From assembly GCA_016098155.1 (NCBI GenBank), contig JAAAJB010000806.1, positions 1 to 12,234 of the forward strand: a DNA stretch of 12,234 bases. The letters are read 5' to 3'. Positions 1-9,099 of this stretch are shown piece after piece. Numbering within the stretch: position 1 is the first letter of the stretch; every line of letters starts with the position of its first letter. A program made the translations under genes and the position numbers. The DNA is from Actinomortierella ambigua (Eukaryota > Mortierellomycota > Mortierellomycetes > Mortierellales > Mortierellaceae). Under the pieces are notes generated by a model that saw only the letters and a list, made by a program, of their open reading frames with translations, did no database searches and was not told the DNA's origin.

Positions 1-1
1 C

Positions 2-52
2 CAGCTGTGTGAAGAGCAGGATGATGATAAGGTGGAGTATTCATATGCTTGA
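2..52 (+). CDS. possible C-terminal tail of a gene running in from the left edge
   Basis: A frame that is open at the window edge reads 16 codons and stops at TGA (50-52). The peptide is QLCEEQDDDKVEYSYA, an acidic and charged tail of the kind often seen at eukaryotic C-termini. An AATAAA at 221-226 lies about 170 bases downstream and could be its poly(A) signal. Sixteen codons are too few to prove coding or to name a family, so this may be a chance open frame. Confidence 0.3.
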   Translation, partial: QLCEEQDDDKVEYSYA

Positions 53-178
53 AGAATGGCCCTTAAAATAATGGGGTTCACAAAGGTTTGTGACAACTTT
101 GTATTGCAGTTCTACCATGCCCTCAAACTCTGGCGTACATCACGGCTTGCACAATTTCACATTTGTACAATTTGCGCA

Positions 179-223
179 CAGCTTTCACAGTTTACACAGT
201 TTAAACAATTTGCACAATTCAAT
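179..223 (+). repeat. degenerate 9-base tandem repeat, five units
   Basis: Five consecutive 9-base units can be aligned: CAGCTTTCA, CAGTTTACA, CAGTTTAAA, CAATTTGCA and CAATTCAAT. The unit is roughly CA(G/A)TTTNNA. Related CACAATTT copies occur just upstream (about 148-178). No gene is assigned here, so this is most simply a decayed minisatellite. Confidence 0.6.
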
Positions 224-226
224 AAA
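221..226 (+). promoter_or_regulatory. candidate poly(A) signal AATAAA
   Basis: An exact AATAAA lies downstream of the possible C-terminal tail that stops at 52. It overlaps the last unit of the 9-base repeat, so it may be fortuitous. Confidence 0.2.
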
Positions 227-2020
227 TGCCACCGCAATTACGTATACGCAACCCTCCCCTACACATAAGAATGTTTTCTGGCGACGGTTTGTTCACTCAC
301 GCCTGTTGTCGACCTCTAGTACACGGAAGAAATAGCGACTGTGCTTCCTACATGTACAGTTTTATTGGCTATTGTTTATCCTCGTCGCTCGTCATGCAAG
401 GTTTTTGCAGTGGAGCACGCCTTACTCTGTCCCCATAGGAAGGTGGCTCCATGATTACATGGGGCACGAATCTTGCATGTCACGCATCCACCTTCTGACG
501 AGGACTATCGGCACTGACCTTTGGGAGATCGAGGGTTTACCCGTGTCTACTGTGTATTTTTTTGACACTTTTTTCTATTTAGACACTTGCCATTTTTTTT
601 TCGAGACGCTGTCTAGGATATTTGCTTGATGGAAAGGGTGAAAAAGTGCGAGTTGACTGGGATGCGCTGGTGCACGGTCCATAAAAGTGTGCCATAGCCC
701 ACGCCGTTCTCCTATCTCCACTCACTAACATTTAAGACAGATCCTCTTTCGAATCATGGTGACCACTCGTGCAAACACCCGTATCGTAAGGGCGCGGACT
801 CTGAAAGTCACCGCTGCCATCGAGCCTGAGACACCCCCTTCGTGTCCATCTCCAGAAAGGAGAGGTTCTGTTGCGTAACCTCTACCTTGGCCTGGATCCT
901 CGTATGTGCCTTTTTGTCGCGTCTCTTTGGTTTTTTTTTCGCCCACGCCGAATATTTGTTATTGTATGGTGCCACACCCAAGTTCCTGTGGTAGGTGGTA
1001 CCAGCAACCTATCCTTACCGCATTCATGTACCAGTCCGTTCTCTCTAAAAGTCGATAGGCTCTGCGGCCGAGCTAAACTCTATGGACGACATTGTTTGAT
1101 CTCTTTTCCAGATACATAAACTACCTAAAGAAACCAAAAAAAAGAGACAATGTGCCTCATTGTCTAGCGACTTGTGCTAGGAAATGTAGTCTTGCCCTCG
1201 CCTACCTCTCTCCTGTCCTCATTCTCTCCTTCTCTCGCCATTTTCTCATGTAGCACGGGCTAGTTCTTAAGCTCACAGGCAGCATTTTACTCATCCCAAA
1301 AGGAAGACCTTCAGCTATGCGATGCCATATAGGTCAGATACCCAAAAAGAGTTTGGAAAATCTGAGCGTATTGGTGCAGATGGATCCACTCTGTTACGAA
1401 GAAGAGACGTTGGAAAACACCGCACTTCTTACTATGAATATACATATATCCTTCGCCTCGGGGGCGACATGTTAAAAGGATGACTCGTTCCTCTACTTGG
1501 CAGATGCGGTGCGTTAGGACACCTAGGCTGGGGAGGATGCCGGTACTAGAAAATAGTCAACCGACTACTCTGTTCGCTTTCACTCATTATAGAGGGATGG
1601 CTAATTGCCATTGTTGCTAGTAAAGTATGCCAGTTCATACAGGTCCCACATCATCGCAAGGATATCATATCACGCGGATTTCTCACTTTTCATTGCAGCT
1701 ATACATGTCTTTTATCAGCAGATACCTTCATACATCGAGAACAATCAATCAAGCGAAAGGCGAGGACGTACGCCAAGACATCGAACAGAGATGGTGATCG
1801 GGGAAAAAGAATACGAAAGGCGATGGTGCGAGTGGAGGTGTGTGGAAATAGCCGTGCATGCTGGGGAGTTTTTGCTGCCATGACGTCGGGCTGAGCAAAT
1901 CTCAGGTGAGGTGGGTTCGTGCTTCTATCAGACAGAAAGTGGATGGTATGATACATTGAGCTGGGGGGAAAAAGTCAGAGACTGGAACAAACTCCATCGC
2001 TACGGGAGAATCACAGGCTG

Positions 2021-2040
2021 CAAGCATACTCAAGCATACT
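2021..2040. repeat. perfect tandem duplication of a 10-base unit
   Basis: CAAGCATACT occurs twice back to back with no mismatch. No gene or known element is associated with it. Confidence 0.8.
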
Positions 2041-2312
2041 CCAAAGTAGATCTTCTCTCCCATTCCTCATGATTCTTCCCACCCCTCTCACCAAACATGC
2101 TGCACATGTACGGTACTTCGGGTACTTTTTCGACAACCCCAAACATTGGGACAATGCTGCTGTGCTGCATGACTTCCTCGGGGGGTAGTGCACAATAACT
2201 TTGTGTTCGCAATCTTTTCTTTGTATTTTTTTTGAGAGCATTGGGCATTGGGCGCTGCAAGCACAAGACAGTGCAAGGAAGGTGTGAAGACATCACCACC
2301 CAAATTTCCTTT

Positions 2313-2328
2313 CCCCCCCCCCCCCCCC
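2313..2328 (+). repeat. poly-C run (16 C) in the pyrimidine-rich leader of the DUF4238-like gene
   Basis: Sixteen uninterrupted C residues are followed by long T- and C-rich stretches up to about 2395, directly before the start codon at 2415. Pyrimidine-rich stretches of this kind are common in fungal promoters and 5' leaders. The run length may be inexact in the assembly. Confidence 0.75.
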
Positions 2329-2414
2329 ATCTTTCTTCTTTTTTTTCTTTTCGCCTCACCATCCATCCTTTGCATCTTCTTTTTTTCGAGCCCCACCACA
2401 GACTCACCCTCAGC

Positions 2415-3719
2415 ATGACCCACACTCAGAATCACCAGTACTTTCCGCGTATTACCCTCGAGGCATTCGCGGACAACTACACACCAGACACCACCAACAT
2501 CAGGTTTGTGGCAAATCGATCAACAGTCTACGAGGCAACAGCACTACCAGCCGCCCATCTCAGCAGTGCTAGCCGCGGCAGTGGACAGGGGAAGAATAGT
2601 GGTAGGGGTCGTCGAGGAGGCCAAGAAGAAAACGTCCAGGGAGAGCTCACGCTATCATCCGTGCGACCCGACCACCATATCAAGGTCCACAATGTACAGG
2701 ACCATATCACCACCTTGACCGACGTCACCCGAGCCTATGCTGTCGAAAACATGTATCAGGGGATCGACGAGGCCGACTGTACAGCGCTCGATAACCGCAT
2801 CGCCACGTTGGAGGAAAATTCATCAGCATTCATTCGTCGCTTCGGGGGCAAGGTCGACCCTTGGCTGACCCGTGCTCATCTGTTTGACTTGAAGAAGTTC
2901 CTCACTGTTATGGGATACCGCGCCGAGCATCGCTGGCGCCAGTACCACAATAACGCATTTGATGTCCCCACTCGCGTCAGCATCCTTTATCACATGGGAC
3001 GCAGGAGGCTCGCGAGGATGCAGGACGTCTGGTTCGACAATCTCAAATGGCTCGCTGAAACCCCTGCCGATGATATTTCGGAAGAACATATGAAAATGTT
3101 GCGCAGGATGGATACTCCTACTGCAGCCGGTATCGTAGCGGCCGTGAAAGAATACCAGGGTCCTGTTCACGCCTACGAGCTGCGTGAATTTTACGATCTG
3201 TGTACCGCTTTTGTCTGCGTCTGGGAGGCCGAGGAAGGGTCCGAGTTCATCCTCTCCAACAATTGCTTCGGTACATTTGAGCGACGTATGAGCATGGATA
3301 TTCACAGGTTCTACGTTGTCTCTCCCAGGTACGCCATTGTTCTCGTCAATCGAGAATGCATCGTGGGTACTATGAAGAGTATGGCGTCCAAGATGTCATG
3401 GTTTCGAGACAGACTCCGTCCTGTCCCTCTGGCAGTCTACAAAAAGCGCCCAGACCCAACATCTCCATCCGACTTTACACCTGACGACGTGTTCAAGTAC
3501 CAGCGGGGTGCAGCCTCTAAGCGTGACGTTCACCTCGTCAACAGCATTCTTCTGGACACCCGACCCAAGTACCTGACATTCAAATCCAGCCTCGCCATGT
3601 ACAAGACTCTGCGATACTACGACGAAATCAAGCATGATTGGAACATGTTTGAATGTCCTCACGACTACTCCCATCTGAAGCGCGAGCTGTTTGCCGACAT
3701 GAACAGAACACACAGCTAG
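2415..3719 (+). CDS. DUF4238-like protein of unknown function
   Basis: A single uninterrupted frame of 434 aa, stop TAG. I chose ATG 2415 because the family's typical N-terminal motif follows at once (HQYFPRITLEAF, residues 7-18). Starts further upstream would translate the poly-C tract. Further family-like blocks are DLKKFLTVMGYR (158-169), GSEFILSNNCFG (275-286), FYVVSPRYAIVLVN (299-312) and the C-terminal VHLVNSILLDTRPKYLTFKS (372-391). This spacing is what I expect of DUF4238, a family found in bacteria and fungi whose biochemical role is not established. Residues 54-69 form a Gly/Arg/Ser-rich insertion with an RGRRGG core between the N-terminal motif and the main domain. No signal peptide or membrane helix is visible, so the protein is probably cytoplasmic or nuclear. 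The gene has no intron, unlike the transcription factor gene at 7568-10068. The family call is from memory of motifs, not a search. Confidence 0.85.
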   Translation: MTHTQNHQYFPRITLEAFADNYTPDTTNIRFVANRSTVYEATALPAAHLSSASRGSGQGKNSGRGRRGGQEENVQGELTLSSVRPDHHIKVHNVQDHITTLTDVTRAYAVENMYQGIDEADCTALDNRIATLEENSSAFIRRFGGKVDPWLTRAHLFDLKKFLTVMGYRAEHRWRQYHNNAFDVPTRVSILYHMGRRRLARMQDVWFDNLKWLAETPADDISEEHMKMLRRMDTPTAAGIVAAVKEYQGPVHAYELREFYDLCTAFVCVWEAEEGSEFILSNNCFGTFERRMSMDIHRFYVVSPRYAIVLVNRECIVGTMKSMASKMSWFRDRLRPVPLAVYKKRPDPTSPSDFTPDDVFKYQRGAASKRDVHLVNSILLDTRPKYLTFKSSLAMYKTLRYYDEIKHDWNMFECPHDYSHLKRELFADMNRTHS

Positions 3720-4350
3720 CTCCTAAACAGTTCTCCTCCCCTCCTCCCCTCCCCTCCCCTTTCCTCCTCCCACTTCCTCGACATTCACATATCTCCGATT
3801 AGCTTGATTGTTCACATTTAACCACGCTCATTACCCAACCATACGATTGTTGCTAGCATTGTTCAATCAAAAGATGTCTATGGCCAAAGTGCCCTGACTT
3901 GATTTCCACAATCTTTTTCACGCTACAGTGGTAGGAGAAACAATTGGGATTGTCGCTCTCGCTCCTTCCTCCGCCATTCTCAAATGGAGCATAGGCCACT
4001 GGGAGTAATTGGAGTGCTGTGGTGGCATCATGCAAAATTTTTTCAGCCAAGCTATTATTAAAGTAAACAGATCACTTCTGCAATGCTGTCCACGTACTAA
4101 GAACCGCAGCTGTTCTTCTGTCTCCACCACCTATGGTCCCCAAGCAACCACTGTTAGCTGACGTGTTGCCACCATTGCATGATGTTTTCGTACCGTTCCT
4201 AGTGGAGGAAATATACGAGTCTTCCTCCACCTCCTTCCTCCCCACCTATCGCCTCTCCCCTGGTAACTTGCGAAAAAAAAAAAGAAAAACTCACGAGATT
4301 TATTTTTTTTTGCCATTCCTCATCGTGGTAGAATATGGGAGGTTTCCCTT
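3720..4350. other. convergent 3' intergenic region
   Basis: Between two convergent stop codons. It begins with a CCTCC/CCCCT polypyrimidine stretch (about 3733-3780), which is probably 3' UTR of the DUF4238-like gene; no clear AATAAA is seen for that gene. A 76-codon plus-strand frame (4133-4363) runs into the antisense of the next gene and is not believed. An A-rich run lies at about 4273-4289. Confidence 0.6.
4299..4304 (-). promoter_or_regulatory. candidate poly(A) signal of the DUF1917-like gene
   Basis: AATAAA on the minus strand, about 47 bases past the stop of the DUF1917-like gene and next to a T-rich stretch. Position and sequence fit a fungal polyadenylation signal. Confidence 0.45.
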
Positions 4351-4782
4351 TTACAGCGGATAGCGGTAGATATGGTTTTTGGTCGACCCATGTTTTGCAT
4401 AAACACCGGCCAGTGTCTGTTCATCCGACTTGTAGTACATCGTCCTGTGGTACTGCATCGTCTCATGCAACGTCACAGCCACTTCGTACACCTCCTCTTG
4501 GTTCTGGTAGTCGGGTGTGTACACAATGATCACTCCTGTCTTGGCACTGGTTGCGTTGGAGTTGCCCAACGCCGTCGAGCATTTCGCCAGGCCACCCAGC
4601 CGATCCTGCTCGACCATCTGTCGGACCATGGCCCATTTCTCATCCAACACCGACTTGTCATAGAACAGCATCCATTTCCCTGTGCGCTGTCCGCCCTGGA
4701 ACCCACGGGTTGGGGACCGCGCCCATAGCCAGTACTCGTCAAAGGTCTGGGAGGGGATCTGCGTGGGGCCTGCTGCAGACAT
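4351..4782 (-). CDS. DUF1917 / BLES03 (C11orf68, UPF0696)-like protein
   Basis: A single frame of 143 aa, stop TAA. The start is the ATG at 4782, in an AAACAAAAATGTCT context that suits fungal initiation. The frame continues upstream to another ATG at 4914, but that extension has no family character. Family-like features are RTGKWMLF (33-40), Trp50 within LDEKWAMVRQ, GLAKCSTA (64-71), GVIIVYTPDYQNQEEV (83-98) and TMYYKSDEQTLAGVYA (114-129). These match the conserved order of DUF1917, known from animals and fungi; as I recall, its solved member (human BLES03) has an eIF4E-like fold. No catalytic function is established. The fungal copy ends soon after the GVYA block (HIYRYPL at the C-terminus). 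There is no signal peptide or membrane helix, so it should be a soluble intracellular protein. It converges with the DUF4238-like gene and diverges from the secreted-peptide gene. Family assignment rests on motif memory. Confidence 0.78.
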   Translation of the reverse strand: MSAAGPTQIPSQTFDEYWLWARSPTRGFQGGQRTGKWMLFYDKSVLDEKWAMVRQMVEQDRLGGLAKCSTALGNSNATSAKTGVIIVYTPDYQNQEEVYEVAVTLHETMQYHRTMYYKSDEQTLAGVYAKHGSTKNHIYRYPL

Positions 4783-6366
4783 TTTTGTTTTGAAACCGGA
4801 CTTTCCTTGGCGATACAGAGAACATGTGAAATTTGAGTACTGGTGAAAGTGTCTCGCCCCAGGGTTCATTCGCAATAAATGAAGGTGCATCTCAACTGTG
4901 AGGATTCCAATCAAGGCGATGAGATGCTGGGATGCAAATTACCTGAGAATGAGGGTGGGAAAAATGGAAGCAAGCTGGGCACGAATGAAACCAATCACGA
5001 GGTATTGATTTGGGGTACGAGGTCTGTGGACACCTAGACTTTGACGGTCCCACTAGCTATCAGAGCATACGATGGCCCATGCGTAAAAGGGAGTCAAGAT
5101 TCTTATGCATTGAACAGCAAGAAGCTGAACTGACAACGTTCGAGCTCCTTGGTTTCCTTGGTCGGGCACTGAGTTGGCCTCCTCCATATGTAGGTTAGAT
5201 CATCACTCGCTAAAAAAACTATGCGTAGGCGACGCTCTTTCGGCCATATAAAATGGAGACGACGGGCACAAAGAAGCAGGGGAAGGGGAAGGCGCATTTG
5301 GTCATCCTCATGCCAAGCCCTATGGCAACAGTAGGCTCAACGTTCCATCCAACGAGGCTTTATGCAAAGACGTAGAGCCTTTTGCTTGCACAACGCAACA
5401 GCACTGTACGACGCAACCTACCATGCCCCATCATTTTCTGGGAGATGCACAGATATGACATGTCCCTACAGAGATTAGGACGTGCCTGAGGTCAGCTGGG
5501 AGGAGGACATGGGTCGCGACTGCTGGCATGAACCACACACCATTCTCGCGCCATTTTTTGAACGGCTTTTTTGCATGGCTTGAGGAACATTGGCTGCGCT
5601 ATCGGACAAACAGGCGAGATGCAAATGCGTGAAAGCCCGCTTCTAGTGTTTCCATCTCACCTTGAACGTACACAACTATGTATGCACAGACCGCTTGGCT
5701 TGCACACGCAGCATTTACACACACGCACATCTCTCTTCGTGAAAGAATACACGACATACTTTGAATCGTTTGGCGACGACGTGTAATGATTCGTACACCC
5801 AGACCCATCATCAAACACTGCAGCACCAAAAGCTCATCTGGCTGGCACAACAAAAAAAGGGGCTCCAAAGAAGAGCTCCTACACTTTCCCCCTTCTCCCC
5901 ATACTCCAGTAGGGCATTCAAAGGTCTTGCTTGGCATGAATATAAAAACTCGCTGTCTTGGTCGAGCTGAAAGAGTCCATAAACTCCTTCCTCACCACGC
6001 CTTCAGCCGTTTTAACAGAAAAGGTAGATTTATTTGTAGGAATACACTCTTAAATGTCTTTTACACCCCTCCGCCCTCACACGCACATACACATTCATCG
6101 TCCAAAGTTCACTCGAGCGAGTTGATGTTTTTATATTAGAAATGTGCCAGAAAGAATGAACACTCGGTGGTGCATTTTTTACATCCATGGCAGGAGTGGA
6201 TACGTAGCCATCGTTCGTCGCCTGCAAAGCGTCTCATATTACTATTATTATCGTGTATTCTAACTTCTGACTCCCCGCTCCATCATCTTTGGGTCCTTTC
6301 TGATTTATTTTTCTATCCCTTTTTCACTGTAAAAGCGATATTCTCGATATCAAAAAAGAACACAAC
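4783..6366. other. 1.6 kb divergent intergenic region
   Basis: Lies between two divergent starts and should hold the promoters of both the DUF1917-like and secreted-peptide genes. Short frames exist, for example 39 codons at 5079-5198 and 40 codons at 5253-5375, the latter placed directly after a TATAAAA-like stretch. None shows a recognisable motif or a plausible leader. Another TATAAAA sequence lies at about 5940. I see no RNA gene, transposon or sizeable repeat. Confidence 0.6.
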
Positions 6367-6711
6367 ATGAAAGTCTACACCGTCACTTTTGCCCTTGTCG
6401 CGTTGATTGCCAGCACTCTAGTCCCGGAGACTTCAGCTGCAGCTGTTGCTATCGGTGTCGGTGCCGATACCACCAACGCGGTAGCGGATGCGGCGGCGGC
6501 GCCGCCAACGATTGCAGCAGCAGCAGGACCCGCTGGGGGTGCAGCGGCGACGTTCTGTCCCAAGGTGTTGCTGTGCCTGCCCGACAACAGTGAGCCCTGT
6601 GCGTCAGAGTGTCGTGACAGGGGCGCACTCCAGCACAGGTGTGCTGGGTGGCAGTGCTTGTGCTGTAGCCGTACCGGTATTTGCACGGAATGGTGTCAGT
6701 TCAAGCCTTGA
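6367..6711 (+). CDS. secreted ten-cysteine peptide precursor, defensin-like spacing
   Basis: A 114-aa precursor, stop TGA (6709-6711). Its ATG follows an A-rich leader (AACACAACATGAAAG). Residues 1-24 form a typical signal peptide: Lys2, a hydrophobic core TFALVALIAS, and a probable cleavage site near ETSA-A. Residues 25-62 are an Ala/Gly/Pro-rich linker without cysteine. The C-terminal part has ten cysteines at 64, 70, 78, 82, 92, 97, 99, 100, 106 and 110. From Cys70 to Cys99 the spacing is C-x7-C-x3-C-x9-C-x4-C-x-C. This fits the cysteine-stabilised alpha/beta pattern, in which CxxxC sits on a helix and CxC on a strand. Four further cysteines (64, 100, 106, 110) would allow two extra disulfides. 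The product is expected to be exported. It could be an antimicrobial peptide, an effector or a cell-wall-associated protein; I recognise no specific family. No dibasic processing site is seen before Cys64, so processing of the linker is uncertain. Confidence 0.8.
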   Translation: MKVYTVTFALVALIASTLVPETSAAAVAIGVGADTTNAVADAAAAPPTIAAAAGPAGGAAATFCPKVLLCLPDNSEPCASECRDRGALQHRCAGWQCLCCSRTGICTEWCQFKP

Positions 6712-6862
6712 AAAGAAAGGAGGAAAAAAAACATCCTCGTTTTTTAGCTTTCTTCCTATTTCTTTTTCCTTTCTTTGATTCAACAGAGAAAAAAAAATAC
6801 AAAGTCAAGTCCCACCCAACCAAGGCATAGAGCACCATGACGTGCACTACCATACTTTGTGT

Positions 6863-6868
6863 AATAAA
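6863..6868 (+). promoter_or_regulatory. candidate poly(A) signal of the secreted-peptide gene
   Basis: An exact AATAAA about 150 bases downstream of the stop codon at 6711. Confidence 0.4.
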
Positions 6869-7346
6869 AGAAAAAAGCAGACCAGACGAGTGGATGACAA
6901 CATCTGATCAAAAGCACGAGAGTGGTGGTGGTGGTTGTAAAAGGGCTCAGAGCACTGTTGCACAATGTGATGCACTTGCCCATTATGACAACAAAAAGTA
7001 AGGATGTTTTTTGTGTTACTGCAACAACACTGCGTTATCTCGACCATCGCCGCGTCTTTTTTCAGTCGCTCGACTTTCTATAATATGGCAACTGAGCCAG
7101 AAACGCCTGCAAAGTACATGCGACAACGACTGTTCAATCAAGTGCTCTCTTGTTACATCAAGTGGGGAGGAAGGTTCTTCTTGACCAATGAATGATTCTC
7201 AGGGTGAGGATTGACATCATGTTGTACACCTGGCTTGTCCTGATGTGACCATACACCATAACAAAAATTTAGTTTTGTACGAATGGCAGGAAGAACACAT
7301 TTCGTCCGCGTCGCTCTCCTGTAGCTGAAGATGAGAATGATACCAT

Positions 7347-7352
7347 TTTATT
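7347..7352 (-). promoter_or_regulatory. candidate poly(A) signal of the Zn2Cys6/PAS gene
   Basis: AATAAA on the minus strand, about 215 bases beyond the TAG TAG tandem stop of the regulator gene. It is the nearest exact match I found. Confidence 0.35.
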
Positions 7353-7518
7353 ACATGCGACGTTTTATGGGGGTGGGAGTGGGGGGAGGATGTCGAAAAC
7401 TCTTATCCAGAGTCTACGAACGGGGTAAGGTCTTTCCCAGACCAATAATGGGCTGAATCCAAAAGAGCTCCGACTTCCTCCCCCACCCCAACTCCCGATC
7501 TCATTTTGGGTTGTCCAC

Positions 7519-7545
7519 TCTTTCTTTCTTTCTTTCTTTCTTTCT
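7519..7545 (+). repeat. TTTC microsatellite
   Basis: Six TTTC units in a row, just beyond the stop of the minus-strand regulator gene. In its transcript this would read as GAAA repeats in the 3' UTR. Confidence 0.8.
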
Positions 7546-7567
7546 ATTTCGTTGACACTGTCTCCTA

Positions 7568-9067
7568 CTATCCAAGTGACACTGGCAAAAAGTTGCCAAC
7601 AATGACGGTAGGGATATTATACTTGTCGCGACGGATCGTGAACGAAAAGCAGCATGAAATCAGGTTCTGGTTCTCCGGATCCGGATTCTTGAGTAGGCAC
7701 GATGTCAAAACAGCCTTTTGTCCAGCATCGAATGCAATATTTCCATATTTCTATTGGAAAAAAGTAGAAGAAAAGACATCGTAATGGGGGTGCAAGACAA
7801 GAGAAACAAAGTTATCAGTAACACGTGTTGCAAACATTGAGAGTAACCAAATACACGCACAGATACAAGAAAGGGGGTGGGTGGGGCTTGATAGACTCGA
7901 GGATGGCATCCGATTTCCAATACATACCTCCCAATAGTTGACGGCAGACTCTTCGGCCATGAGCTCGTATATGCAAAGTCGCCCTTCCCGTAACATCTCG
8001 AGGGGGACATTCACAAGCGCGGCAAACTCTTTGTTGCCCTTGTAAATCTCGCCCGTACGACGCCAAAGACATGCTGGAATACCCATCGAGCTAAACACAC
8101 GGTCATAGTCGAGAAGCAGCCGCTCAAAGGCCTCCTCCACCAACACGAGATCAATGTCCGTGAGTGACTGTGCCACCGAGCGGAAGGCGGGACGGAAGGT
8201 GCCCATCACGTTCAATATCCTCTGTCGGCTAATATTCGACATGCTATTTAGAGATGAAGCGAAGAATTGGTATTTTTAGTACGCATGATAGACGAGTGAT
8301 CGCCATCATCAAATAAAAGAAGCAGCAGTATCGATGATCTTTGGTGATGGCGTTGGTGTAGGGCGGAGGGACAAACAAAAGCGGTTTTGATTTGAGGCGA
8401 CTTACTGGCTGTCCATGTATTTCTGTAATCGAGAATAGCCGTTGACATAGTTGTAGGGCTTGAGGAAGCCAGCCTCAAACTTTGCGTTGATGACCTGTGT
8501 CAAGCGGTCCTCGTTGGTACCATCGCTCGGGTTGGCTGCTGTGAGGAAGAACTTTTCGGTTGTGTTGACAGGGATGCCATTGTCGGTGAATACATTCTGG
8601 TTGTCACTGCCTCCCAAGCTCTCCAAAAAGTCACTAGACAGAGTGAGAAAGAGAGAGAGAGAGAGAAAGAGAGGGGGGAGGAGAGAAATGTGGGGTGTGG
8701 AAAAAAAAGAAGGTTGAGCACGGTGTAATTATTCATAACAAGCCTATCGGCCTTTTCCTTTTTTTTTTCTTCAGACAACAGAGTACAACGACTTGACCCT
8801 CCTCGGAGGATATTCTTTTCTCCGTTGCGTACCTGATCACATTAAATTCATTGCCCATATGTTCACTGGCAAACGTGAGAGGTGTCACTGGAAGTCCTGG
8901 TAGTTGGTTGTTGAATCCATACATCTGCAGGTTGCCCATGCCCTGGAGCTGCTGCTGTTGCAGCTGTGTTGGCTGCATCTGCTGGTTCTGGAGTTGCCGC
9001 TGCAGCTGCTGTGCTTGTAATGATGATCGTTGAAGTTGCTGCACCTGTAATGGTTGTGGTTGTGGTT

Positions 9068-9099
<32 letters not shown>

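Larger units (their letters stand above)
53..2414. other. 2.4 kb intergenic region without a confident gene
   Basis: No long or convincing frame is present on either strand. The contents I can see are a degenerate 9-base tandem repeat (179-223) with an overlapping AATAAA, a 40-codon frame starting at 756 that may belong to a small spliced gene, a 52-codon frame at 1317-1475, an 8-bp stem-loop at 1145-1165, a perfect 10-base tandem duplication at 2021-2040, and a pyrimidine-rich stretch from about 2300 that leads into the next gene. The longer open frames on the minus strand between 2011 and 2435 are translations of the poly-C and pyrimidine tract and are not credible proteins. Confidence 0.6.
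6712..7567. other. convergent intergenic region with poly(A) candidates
   Basis: Between the stops of the secreted-peptide gene and the transcription factor gene. AATAAA at 6863-6868 (+) is a candidate signal for the peptide gene. AATAAA at 7352-7347 (-) is one for the regulator gene. A 36-codon frame, 7085-7195 (+), starts MATEPETPAKYMRQRLFNQV and resembles the beginning of a protein, but no continuation or homologue is recognised. A G-rich stretch at 7369-7388 and a TTTC microsatellite at 7519-7545 complete the contents. Confidence 0.55.

Noticed and set aside
746..762. TTTCGAATC resembling a tRNA T-loop
   Set aside because: The flanking bases do not form a T-stem and no matching acceptor, D or anticodon arm is present.
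2011..2435. Minus-strand frames of 76-131 codons opposite the DUF4238 leader
   Set aside because: They read the poly-C and pyrimidine tract as Gly/Lys/Arg runs and contain no recognisable domain.
4133..4363. Plus-strand 76-codon frame starting MVPKQPLLADVLPPL
   Set aside because: It passes through A-rich and T-rich simple sequence and overlaps the 3' end of the DUF1917-like gene on the other strand. No homologue is recognised.
5010..5375. Short plus-strand frames at 5079-5198 and 5253-5375
   Set aside because: About 40 codons each, with no motif. The second has its ATG immediately after a TATAAAA-like stretch, leaving no room for a leader.
5599..6139. Overlapping 112- and 117-codon frames on opposite strands
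   Set aside because: Composition looks random, no domain or plausible start context is seen, and neither stands out from the frames expected by chance.
7369..7388. G-rich stretch as a G-quadruplex
   Set aside because: Only three clear runs of three or more G with a fourth run of two; too weak to call.
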